64,000 bases of DNA from Catonia carolina. Its lineage: Eukaryota > Arthropoda > Insecta > Hemiptera > Achilidae. Below are positions 54,625 to 64,000 of the stretch, piece by piece. The DNA lies in assembly GCA_035578175.1 (NCBI GenBank), contig JAQMRL010000016.1:2667501-2731500 (forward strand). The letters run 5' to 3'. Below the pieces are notes generated by a model. The model saw only the letters and a program-made list of their open reading frames with translations, searched no databases and was not told where the DNA came from. The position numbers and the translations under genes are program-made. Each line of letters begins with the position of its first letter. Within the stretch, counting starts at the first letter, position 1.

Positions 54625-55554
54625 TATAAGAAGAAAATTATTGGTTTCATGATGATTTTAAGAAATTGAGTTTTCACCGGATCTACACGTTTTCAGACCT
54701 CCTGAACCCAAAAAATATGTTTTTAGCGATTGGTCTGTGTGTGTGTGTGTGTGTGTGTGTGAACAGAATATCTCAAGAACGAAACAACAAAGAACGAAAC
54801 ATTGTACGCATTTGAAACTTGAAACTTAAGTTACATACTACTACCGGACCCGACACAAACATTGTCATCAAAATCGGTCAACTGGAAGTAGTAGTTTATT
54901 CGTGTAATTTTCACTTTTTTGCGATTTTTTAAAAACTGGTCCTACGATTTTTTTAAAAATTGTCTCATTTACTCAATTTTTTATTCTCTACAAGATAGGG
55001 TAGGCACCATGGTTGCTGAAATTCTTGGTGAGGGTGTTTTTACGTAAATAAAGTATTTTTTTAAGATTACGGCTTTAATATGTATAAAAGCGCAAAAATT
55101 TATATAATGAAAAATGTAGATTTACAAATGCTACAACTTTTATTTCAAACATTTTTTTGTATAACGCTTTGTTTATCAGTAATTAGCGATTTTCTGTTTT
55201 TTCTTACGAAAACGTGTGAAAAATCGATTTTTTTTAAAGATTTCGGCCTTAGTATTCATTTTATGACAAAAGTGTATATAATCAAATTTATAGAAAATTA
55301 AAAGACCTACAACTATTTTTTAGAGCATTTTTCTCTACAGAGAGTAGTTTAGTGTAAAAGAGTGATTTTTCCGTATTTTTGAGCCAAACCGAGGTTGATT
55401 TTCTTTTGCGTCTTATCATATATGATTAAAATTAGGTTATATTTATTGAGGCTAGTTTTTTTTGTTTATTTCTAATGTTTTGTTACTAATATTAGGTTTA
55501 TTGTTAATTATTTGCAATGGCAAGAGAAGGTTGTGTGAGTGTTTCACACCAGAT

Positions 55555-55877
55555 TTTTTAATTAATTATCTTTAAAGTCTACAGTACTGTAAGGCTTAAA
55601 TTTTTGGCGCTGTTTTTTAGGTGAGAGACTGATGAAGTACTCAAGAGTAAAAATATCAAATTCACTGTGAAAGAGTGATGTGTATTTCACTGAATACTTT
55701 TATTTCTATAAAATATTATATGAATTTTTTAAATAATTTACTGGGCTATTTTTCAATAAAACTACATAAATATCGTAGATGCATTTCTCTACCAAGCAGT
55801 TGTTCGGCGAGTGGTAAACTTGAGTACCACTTCCTACATAGAGGCACCGACCAAAGTCAAATTTTACAATGAAAAAA
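55555..55877. other. Spacer between H27 and H28
   Basis: No gene or known element recognised. It differs from the spacers of the other inverted pairs. Confidence 0.45.
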
Positions 55878-56804
55878 ATCTGGTGTGAAACACTAACGCA
55901 ACTTTCTCTTGCCAATGCAAATAATTAACAATATACCTAACATTAGTAATAAAACATTAGAAATAAACAAAAAAACTAACCTCAATAAACATAACCTAAT
56001 TTTAATCATGAGTGAAAGGCGCAAAATGAAAATTGACCTCTGTTTGACTTGAAAATACGAAAAATCACTTTCACGCTAAACTAGGCTCTGTAGAGAAAAA
56101 TGCTTTAAATAAAAGTTGTAGATCTTTTTATTTCCTATGAAATTAATTATATCCACTTTTGTCATAAAATGCATACTAAGACCGAAATCTTAAAAAAATC
56201 GATTTTTCACACGTTTTCATGAGAAAAAACAGAAAATCGCTAATTACCGCTAAACTAAGCGTTATACAAAAAAATGTTTGAAATAAAAGTTGTATTATTT
56301 TAAAATTTCTTTAACTTTTATTATATAAATTTGTGCGCTAAAATTTATATTAAAGCCGTAATCTTAAAAAAAACAATTTCTTTGCGTGAAAACAGCCTCA
56401 CCAAGAATTTCAACAAACATGGCGCCTACTATCTTGTAGAGAATAAAAAATTGAATCAACCAGGCAATTCACTACGATTTTTTTTAAAAAATCGTAGGAC
56501 CAGTTTATGAGAAAATCGCAAAAAAGTGAAAAATTACACAAATAAACTACTACTTCCGGTTGACCGATTTTAATGAAAATGTTCGTGTTGGGTCCGGTAT
56601 GGTATGTAATTTAAGTTTCAAGTTTGTACGATGTTCCGTTCTTGAGATATTCTGTTCACACACACAGACCAATCGCTAAAAACATTTTTTTTTTTTGGGT
56701 TCAGGGTGTCTGAAAACGTGTAGATCCAGTGAAAACTCGATTTCTTAAAATCGACATGAAAACAATACTTTCCTTCCTATATATTCATATAGGCAAGAGA
56801 AAGT
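55878..56804 (-). mobile_element. Helitron-like copy H28, full length
   Basis: A 927-bp complete minus copy from ATCTGGTGTGAAACACTAAC to GGCAAGAGAAAGT. Confidence 0.88.
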
Positions 56805-57430
56805 AAAAATATTGTAACACTAATTAATCAATTTTATAAAACAATAATTAACCAAACTTACAAAAACATTGTTAGAAATAATGTGGTTAGGTACCTTATT
56901 GAAAATCATGTGGAGGCACCGTAAATAAAAAGTGATTTTAATGTTACAACATTGTTGTTAATGTATTTCAAGGCTTATTTAGATAAATAATCTTGGACTA
57001 ATTTCCATTTAGTTTTTCATAAGATCATATTTTCCTTTTGAAATAAGCATTAGATTAAGGTTTTCATATGTTTTCGTTGGTCACTCAAAGTGAATGCCTG
57101 GTCAGTCTCCTATTTGCATTCCATGCTTCCAATTTCCTACTTCGAAACACTTTTCACTTGTTATGTATTATGTATTGTATTTAAATGACAATGAAGTTGA
57201 TTTATGTATTTATTTGGTGTCAAACAAAAAAATGTAGATCTTTTATTTTTTTGTAAAATGTTTCTTAGATAAATATAATAAAAGTTGTAAATTTATTGCA
57301 GTGGTTCTTACCTGTTTACTTTCCTAAGCGCAAGCTGCACCTTGAATTCGTAAAAGTAATATTCTGTAGGAATAATTCAAGTAATATTGAAACAGTAATT
57401 AGAGTCATAAATTAATAAATAAATTAAACC
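56805..57430. other. AT-rich spacer
   Basis: No gene or element recognised. Confidence 0.4.
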
Positions 57431-57443
57431 TACAACTTTTAAT

Positions 57444-57763
57444 TTTTTATCCCTAATGTGTGTACGTTGCAATCTGTTCAATTCAGAACAATAAGCAACC
57501 CCATGACCCAGTGAGTTGAGGATGAAGTGTATGACGTGTAAATGAGGTGTAATCTTGTACAGACTCAGGTCGACCATTCCTGAGAGAGTATGGTTAAATG
57601 AACCCCAACCATCAAAGTACACCCACAACCACTGTCCACTATTCAAATCCGTACAAAAGTAACTACCTTTACTAGGATTTGAACCAGCAACCTTCGTCTC
57701 CGAAAATCAGCTGTTAAACAGCTGATTTTGGCGACGACTTTACCACTAGACCAACCCGGTGGG
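57444..57763 (-). mobile_element. tRNA-derived SINE (family III), intact
   Basis: 320 bp, minus, with a 13-bp target duplication TACAACTTTTAAT (57431-57443 and 57764-57776). The head on the minus strand begins ACCCACCGGGTTGG, with A box TGGTCTAGTGG and B box GGTTCAAATCC. Between the boxes it carries a 27-bp palindrome (about 57700-57730) not seen in the unit B copy. The A tail is the T run at about 57444-57449. Confidence 0.9.
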
Positions 57764-57776
57764 TACAACTTTTAAT

Positions 57777-58428
57777 GAGCTAAAAAAACAGTTTTGGGGA
57801 CACTACATAATTACTATCCAAACTTGCGCATTATTAAGTGAATCTGTAATAAAATGGGAAATATAGCTAGATTTTTTCTTGAAAAGTTGTGGGTTTGAAA
57901 AGTAATAAAAAATTAAATTTGTTTTTAACAAAACACTAATACCTGACAGATTTACTTTTTTAAAATTTTAATCCTTTATTTTTGGAATCGTAAAGACTAG
58001 CACAACTAAAATGTTGAACAAACAATCATAAATACAAAATAAAATTGTGTAAAAATATATTTGTAAATTTAAACTAGAGTTCATTGACACACTTTTACTA
58101 TTCACAAAAACGGTGAATGAAAAGTCTTGCTTTTTTTGGAGATATTACAAGATTTTTTAAATTGCGTCCAGAAGACTTCTGAAAACTGAAACTGAATAAA
58201 GATAATTTGACGATGTCGTGAGAGACACCACCTGATCGTTCGAAGATAATGACAGGGCTGGGTTTCTTCAATGAAACATTTTGGAAGGGTTGTTAGAAAA
58301 AAATATTAGGTTTCAGGATCAGAAAAACACAAGAGTGGGACTAAAGACCAATATATTACAGAATAATAACCATATTTTTCATAATATTATAAAAATTAAA
58401 ATCACAAAAAATCTGGCTGGGCAGGTAG
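57777..58428. other. Unclassified spacer
   Basis: No gene is supported. A 64-codon plus frame at 58281-58475 has no recognisable feature. Confidence 0.4.
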
Positions 58429-58439
58429 GACTTACATTG

Positions 58440-58831
58440 TTGTTGTTTAGGTCAACAGCCAAAAGGCTTTTTTGAACCTCTAGAGGTTTTACTAAGTAAA
58501 ACGAGGAGTCAGGTGGTTTACACTTGCCTTCCTCACTGAGTGGAAAAGTACGCATATCAGCATGCCGGGCCCTCTGAAAAGCACATATTTTCCACTCTGC
58601 AAATGACGCTTTCACTTCATTCACCTCAGGGTCTGGCTGTACAATGAAATTCATTACTTTCAGAGGAGATAACTCTGATTAGTGTCTTTAAAACCTCTAC
58701 TTCTTCTGTTCTTAAATGATTCAGTCATTTAATTGGATGACCATGTGATAAGAAACAACTATTTATTTTAGCCCTGCAACGAACAGATTGAGTGTAAATA
58801 ATTTGACACTCCACCTGTCTGTTATGGGCAA
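58440..58831 (-). mobile_element. Unclassified dispersed repeat X, copy 2
   Basis: 392 bp with likely target duplication GACTTACATTG/GACTAACATTG (58429-58439, 58832-58842). On the minus strand it ends in (AAC)n. A minus open frame (58379-58654) reads NEVKASFAEWKICAFQRARH, FPLSEEGKCKPPDSSFYLVK, parallel to copy 1 at 36474, with about 80% residues shared. Confidence 0.75.
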
Positions 58832-59105
58832 GACTAACATTGATGTAGGCCTATACAATGGATGTTCAACTTAAGGTGGAAGACACGTTGTTGCAAATAG
58901 TGATGGAATGGCAGTGTGTGGATTGTCTCCAGTGGGTGTGGTCTGTTGTAGATTCTCCGGATGGTTTCAATGTTCAAATTCATTCCTTGAGAAGACTCCT
59001 AACGAAGTATAGGACAGGTACCATTTATCAACATTATACATTCAACTAATTAATATAATTTATTTATATTGAAGAATACATTTATTTCTTATTACATCAA
59101 GAGGT

Positions 59106-59152
59106 ATAGATAGGACAGGAAAGCTTGTCCTATCTATGAACAAGCTTTCCTG
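59106..59152. repeat. Interlocked double inverted repeat (A-B-A'-B')
   Basis: ATAGATAGGA (59106-59115), CAGGAAAGCTTG (59116-59127), TCCTATCTAT (59128-59137), GAA, CAAGCTTTCCTG (59141-59152). Segments 1 and 3 are perfect inverses, as are 2 and 4. The order gives two mutually exclusive hairpins or a pseudoknot. Confidence 0.95.
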
Positions 59153-59548
59153 TTGCCCATTTCGTCTCTCACCATCTCTCCATTATATCTACTCCATATT
59201 CTTTTTAATTTTTTGTGTACAAATCTTTCTACACAAATATACCTGATCTAATGTAATATTGTGTATAGTTGTTTAGCAGTGTCTGTTATGAATTAAATAG
59301 TGTAATTTGTGGGTCTTTGGATGAAGTGAAATTTGAGATTAAGTGAAGACATTTAGTAGATTGGAAGGTTTCTTAAGTTGTTTGGTTTTGGACTGGTGAA
59401 GAAGAGTTGTAATCTATCCATCCATATGGTCTATATGATGGGCCCATATAGATATTAATTTGGAAATAGTATTGTTGGTCTTGATGCCGCCGTATAAGAT
59501 TGCATTTCTGCTAGAGAGAGTGAGAGAGAGTGTTGCCCAGTTGAGGTA
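59153..59548. other. Non-repetitive spacer
   Basis: No gene recognised. Includes a GA-rich tract at 59511-59532 (GAGAGAGTGAGAGAGAGTG). Confidence 0.4.
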
Positions 59549-59834
59549 TTGTATTCAGACAAGCTAATGTCCCCTAGCCGTAGGAGTGAGAGAATGCATA
59601 ACGCTCTCACTCGCACAAGCCATACGCGCCGTTCCAATAACATTGTCGTATAATTTTACTCATTGTTGTGAGCAAGCGTTAAACTAGCATGCAGTAAACT
59701 AACAAGCACGATAACGACTGTAGTATGTTTTCAGATTTGGATTATTATGGTAAAGACCTTTGAGCGCATGCGTAGTTATGCCACATATCACCCTCTCACT
59801 CGCTCGGCTATGGGACATTAGTTCGTCTGATACT
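59549..59834. mobile_element. MITE family 2, copy 1
   Basis: 286 bp between TA dinucleotides. The terminal inverted repeats are built on CAGACAAGCTAATGTCCCCT at the left and the inverse CAGACGAACTAATGTCCCAT at the right, followed by GAGTGAGAG. It contains GCGCATGCG. A second copy is at 61769 in the opposite orientation. No coding capacity. Confidence 0.88.
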
Positions 59835-60670
59835 TAAACGCGGTGCAATAGTCATGCCTTTTTAATAACTAGCATTATGTTACGCTGTATTATCACTGTT
59901 GTAAACGAAATTTACTCTTTCGTAAAAAGAAGCTCGTATTAGCATGAATCTCAAATTTAGAACTTTTGGGCAAATCGGGAATGAATTCTCTTTAAATACA
60001 TGTAAGCCTATAAATTATCCGTTCGGTAGAATTTAAAAGAATTCCCATTTAAAATACATTGGAAGTGATATTGCGTTTAAGTGTATCGAGAGTATTACTA
60101 CAGTTGAGCCGTTGTTAGTTTGCTCCTACTGTCAACAAACAAAAGCCAGCTAGTACAGGGTGCACGCTAGAGTCCGCGACTTCATGGATGTCGTATTCCT
60201 ATTAAGTTAACTATGTTTTAAATTATAAGTACTTAAAAACATCAGTTTATGATGTAGGCCTAAAAATTTCATTTATAAAACATTTTTTTAAAAGTATTTG
60301 GTATTTAATTAATTTTGAAAGTATTTTGTTGTTACTTTTTAATCAGCGTGTACTCATTTTTATATTGTGCGCATACTCGGTGACGTCATTATTTGTTTAC
60401 ATTAGGAGCAAACTAAGAAAGGCTGGACTGTATATATTTAATTTACTATTCTTTCAAATACAATAATTTTTTGATAGTAATGCTGTGAGCTGATTGTTTA
60501 CACGTATTGACATTATCTAAATTTATATCAGCTGTTTCCTTTAATCGTGTTATTCATAATTTCCACTTTCGGTCTGCTGCTACCTAGTTCGGGCCGGTGT
60601 ATCTCCGTTGGTAGGTGAGCTGTCGTCCGGTGTGACACAAAAGAAAAATAATTTTATTAATCAAAATACA
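59835..60670. other. Element-poor unique sequence
   Basis: No gene or mobile element recognised. Short GC-richer patches near 60120-60190 and 60540-60640. Confidence 0.4.
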
Positions 60671-60771
60671 GTTTTTAATACCACCAGTATTGCTGTAAAA
60701 AGTAAACAACCGCCAATACAAACACTAATATCTTATAGTATAAACACTGTATTACTGGTGGTTTTAAAAAC
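60671..60771. repeat. Inverted repeat, 19-bp arms
   Basis: GTTTTTAATACCACCAGTA (60671-60689) and TACTGGTGGTTTTAAAAAC (60753-60771) are inverse with one mismatch around a 63-bp loop. Weaker similarity extends outward, as for the ends of a small foldback element. Confidence 0.75.
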
Positions 60772-61683
60772 AACATTTTTTAATATAATTTTATTACATT
60801 TTAATAAGGCGATTTGGAATTCCTTCATTATATATTTCGTAAAATAATTATATTATACATTAATTTTATTTTATAGAAATGTATAATATTGTTTTATAGA
60901 TTTAAGATTATTTATGAATTATCTTTTTTTCAAAACAGTTTCGGAGTTCGAATGACAAAATTGACAACGTTAGAATACGCCATATTTATCTGACGTTTGA
61001 AGTTTGTTAGTTTTAAAAATGCAAACAATGAACGATGGAATGCAATTGGGATAGGAAGTTTGTTAAAATTTTAACGGAATTATGAAGCTACAGTTGTAAG
61101 TAACGTGCAATAAAACTTACATTGTTAGGTTCTTTAATTTCATTTTATTTGCTATTGTGTTTTTAGGGGGTAATTAATTCAAAAATTGAAATTTTGTTGG
61201 AGATAATCATGGTACAGGATTACTTAAATCTAACGTGTATTTATGTTTATAAAATAATTTTGGTACAGATAGCTGTAAGAAACATTCTAATGATAGCCTT
61301 TATTTAGTGGATAAACATTCACTTCATTGAGGAGTGGTGTCTAACCTCACTTCACGGAACTTCCAACCATTTTATCATAACATAATCTCATGTTTAAAAA
61401 CATTTGTTTTTATTTTATATTGCAATTTAAAGTGAAATGACGGCCATTGTTGTCTCGGCACTTATTTAGTGTAAGGACTAAACGTTAAAAATTTTTTTGA
61501 ATGCTAGTGTCCATTTACACTTTGTTTTAAAATGAACCGACAAGTTAGGCCTACCGTAAAAATACCGTATAGGTTATGTCTGTCATAAAATATTTCATCC
61601 TCAGCAGTAATTTCAGAAGCGTTGTAGGTGTTTACTGCATTATTTAATGTTTTATAGTCCAAATTTAGTTTATTTTGTGGATT
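60772..61683. other. Element-poor unique sequence
   Basis: No gene or mobile element recognised. Confidence 0.4.
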
Positions 61684-61768
61684 TTATTTTGCGTCCAGGA
61701 GACTCCAGGAGGAGTATAGGACATGTCAGTTATAACACCTGAAATATATTTAAGAATTACACAATGTA

Positions 61769-62050
61769 CAGATATCAGATGAACTAATGTCCCATAGCTG
61801 AGCGAGTGAGAGAGAGATATGTGGCATAACTACGCATGCGCCCAAATGTCTTTACCATTATAATCTAGATCTGAAAACATACTACAGTCGTTATCTTGCT
61901 TGTTAGTTTACTACGTGCATAAATGCTTGCTCGCAACAATGAGTGAAATAAGATAATGTTATTGGAACAGCGCGTATGGCTTGTGCGAATGAGAGCGCTA
62001 TGCATTCTCTCACTCCCACAGCTAGGGGACTTTAGTTCATCTGAATACTG
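61769..62050. mobile_element. MITE family 2, copy 2
   Basis: 282 bp, flanked by TA, splitting LINE L6 (target CAATG|TA|TCACTAC). The terminal inverted repeats begin CAGATATCAGATGAAC and CAGTATTCAGATGAAC. Inverted relative to the copy at 59549. Confidence 0.9.
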
Positions 62051-62193
62051 TATCACTACTATCAAGAAATAAATTCGTGTACGCTATAAAAAGTTTCACT
62101 GATCAAGTAATTTTTCAGATTCTTTTTAAAGGAATGCAAATTATCACATTTTAAAAATTGGGGCAATTTATTCATGAATTTTCTGCCTGCATA

Positions 62194-63519
62194 CGAGAGG
62201 GTACCCAAAAGAAACCGGAATTATTTTTTAAAACTATTTATTTTTAATTTTTTTTACAAAAGAACCTTATCCCCTTCAAAATACTCTCCATTACAACTAA
62301 TACATTTGTCCCACCGGTGCTTCCACTGTTCAAAACATTTTTTGTACTCCTCTTCAGTGATGGCTGCCAGCTCATCCGTCGTTTTTTTCTTGACTTCATC
62401 AACGTTGTTAAATCGGAGACCTTTCATGCCCCTTTTCACGCGTGGGAACAAGAAAAAATCACACGGAGCCAGATCGGGTGAGTACGGTGCGTGTGGTAGC
62501 AAAACCATGCCATTTTTCGCCAAAAACTGGGTAACCGAGATTGCCGTGTGTGCAGGCGCGTTGTCGTGGTGGAAAAACCAGTCCCCAGTCTGCCACAAAT
62601 TAGGTCTTTTACGACGAATGCTGTTTCGTAGTCTTCTTAACACTTCAAGATAAAAAGCTTGATTTATCGTCTGGCCTAGTGGAACGAACTCTGAATGGAC
62701 GATTCCCCTCACATCAAAAAAACAAATCAGCATTGTTTTGATGTTCGATCTGACTTGACGACTTTTTTTTGGTCGGGGTGATAATGAAGTCTTCCATTGA
62801 CTGGATTGTTGTTTGGTTTCTGGGTCGTACCCATAGCACCAAGACTCGTCACCCGTAATGATCTTTGACATGAAATCTGGATCAGTTTCAAGCTGTTGTT
62901 TCAAATCACTACACGTTTCAATTCGACGTTCCTTTTGAGTGTCTGTCAGAACCCGAGGCACAAACTTGGCAGCGACTCTTTTCATTGTCAAGTCTTCTGT
63001 TAAAATGCGTTGGACTGAGCTCCAAGATAACCCACTAACCTGTGATATTTGGTCAATGGTCTGTCGTCGGTCTGTTCGTACAATTTCTTTCACTTTCACA
63101 ACATTTTCGTCCTTACGGGAAGTCGACGGTCATCCAGAACGAGGTTTGTTCTCAATCGACATGTCGCCATTTTTAAAGCGCAAAAACCACTCGTACACTT
63201 GGGTTTTTCCAATAGCGTCATCTTTGTAAGCTGTGTTCAACATTACAACTATTTCCGCGGCGTTTTTACCGAGCAAGAAGCAAAATTTCACAGCCGCACG
63301 TTGTTCATTAAAACTTGCCATCATGAAAAACAACACGAGCACAAAACAGCACTAGCGAGAACAATCACTGCACGAGAACAGAACAAGCTAGATCAACTAA
63401 CAAAATGGCATTGAACTGGCAATGTGTAGTGCTACAAGCAGCCTAGTGGCGGGAATTTGTACTGCACAAGCTCCGCCCACAGCAGAGCTATTCCGGATAC
63501 TTTTGGGTACCCCCTCGTA
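62194..63519 (-). mobile_element. mariner element, nearly intact
   Basis: 1326 bp, flanked by TA, with inverted repeats CGAGAGGGTACCCAAAAG at the left and CGAGGGGGTACCCAAAAG as the inverse of the right end. Inserted into LINE L6. Confidence 0.95.
62254..63321 (-). pseudogene. mariner transposase with a single premature stop
   Basis: The reading frame begins MASFNEQRAAVKFCFLLGKN (ATG at 63321). It contains VYEWFLRFKNGDMSIENKPR and is broken by one TGA at 63130-63132, directly after ENKPRSG, where mariners normally have Arg in GRP. It then continues in the same frame for another 290 codons. The catalytic triad is complete: the first Asp in ITGDESWCYGYD, the second in FFHHDNAPAHT, and the third in YSPDLAPCDFFLF, 34 residues later (DD34D). 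The total is about 355 codons, the usual mariner length. The single C-to-T type change suggests very recent inactivation. Confidence 0.93.
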
Positions 63520-64000
63520 AGTATATTTTTGTTGAAACAATTTTGTGGAGTGATTAGCAACATAATAATCATTTCTGTTTCTCGTGTTATGATTGTGAAC
63601 ATTGAAATTCTACATACAATTATTTTGCCTAACAGACGTAATCACCTCAAAAATGTAAATAGAGGGAACTGTAAGCAATTTAAGCTCCTTAAATAGTGGT
63701 GTGGATGAGGTTAGCTGGTTAGCTCCCACCATACACCTAATAGCTTTCTTTTGAATTTTAAAAACCCTATTCATATTACCCATGCTGGAATTATCCCATA
63801 CTAAGATACCATAATGGATATGAGACAGAATGAGGCCATGATAAGCTGCCATTAGTAATTTTTTATCATTAATTCTGGCAATTTGTTTTAGTGCAAATAC
63901 CCCAGATGATATTTTCCTACAAACTGATTGGTATAGAAGTCCCAAGACAAAAATCTATCTAGAGATACTCCTAGGAACTTTACTGTTTCTACATGCTCTA

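Larger units (their letters stand above)
53638..55554 (+). mobile_element. Helitron-like copy H27, split by a Tc1-like element
   Basis: A plus copy starting ACTTTCTCTTGCC and interrupted after 25 bp by the element at 53663-54624. It resumes with TATAAGAAG and runs to CACACCAGATTTTTT, with a (GT)n tract at 54735-54761. It forms a tail-to-tail pair with H28 across a 323-bp gene-free spacer. Confidence 0.85.
61684..64000 (-). pseudogene. Jockey-like LINE L6 with nested MITE and mariner
   Basis: Minus-strand LINE pieces lie at 61684-61768, 62051-62193 and 63520-64000, interrupted by a MITE and then by a mariner. The last piece translates (63610-63945) to CRKISSGVFALKQIARINDK, YHGLILSHIHYGILVWDN, RVFKIQKKAIRCMVGANQLT, the region after the reverse-transcriptase domain. 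The copy continues past the window edge. The 3' end (GCGTCCAGGAGACTCCAGG on +) is intact. Confidence 0.9.

Noticed and set aside
58858..59049. 63-aa plus open frame.
   Set aside because: Short, with no recognisable motif, no repeat or paralogue in the window and no clear gene signals. It could not be supported.
1..64000. CRISPR arrays, rRNA genes or operon-like gene clusters.
   Set aside because: None seen. The only regular direct repeats are the 682-bp array, the 84-bp zinc-finger codon repeats and microsatellites.

Overview
This looks like arthropod, most probably insect, nuclear DNA. It is very AT-rich and packed with mariner/Tc1, jockey-like LINE, Penelope-like, tRNA-derived SINE and MITE copies. 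The only convincing host genes are intronic C2H2 zinc-finger genes with eukaryotic splice and polyadenylation signals. I see no bacterial or viral operons, rRNA genes or CRISPR arrays, and I cannot name the species.

The backbone is a degenerate tandem segmental duplication with a period of about 19-21 kb. Unit A runs from the left edge to about 22.6 kb, unit B from about 23.0 to 38.4 kb, and unit C from about 41.2 to 51.6 kb. Each unit ends its upstream part with one zinc-finger gene on the + strand (ATGs at 10804, 29657 and 50295). The three predicted proteins (424, 508 and 398 aa) share a 175-residue N-terminal region of identical length, with a Cys-rich module and one atypical finger. They carry 9, 12 and 8 canonical C2H2 fingers whose DNA-contact residues differ. 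The ATG lies directly after a splice acceptor, so 5' non-coding exons must lie upstream. A 144-bp block with good acceptor and donor sites occurs four times (614, 25195, 42503, 45335) and is the best candidate. Further upstream, five blocks share a GCGCTATCTAGCG-type element.

The rest is mobile DNA. The dominant family is a ~0.92-kb element, with nearly 30 copies and fragments. It has a 13-bp 5' motif (ACTTTCTCTTGCC), its inverse near the 3' end, a terminal hairpin and an internal GT microsatellite. This matches non-autonomous Helentron/Helitron2-type elements (HINE/DINE-like). Many copies sit as inverted pairs with 3' ends facing each other. One copy near 1.8-4.8 kb has expanded into a 4.2-copy array of a 682-bp unit. 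Other elements are four or five mariner/Tc1-like copies (one nearly intact), six LINE copies, a Penelope-like GIY-YIG endonuclease with a hammerhead-like 3' motif, three SINE families and two TA-target MITE families.

Downstream of unit C (51.6-64 kb) the duplication ends. An element-poor stretch at about 58.8-61.7 kb has no recognisable gene but holds two unusual inverted-repeat structures. Comparing the three units gives empty-site evidence for several insertions: the mariner just upstream of gene 2, the deleted Tc1-like element at 26.7 kb, and the Helitron-like copy at 21.1 kb.
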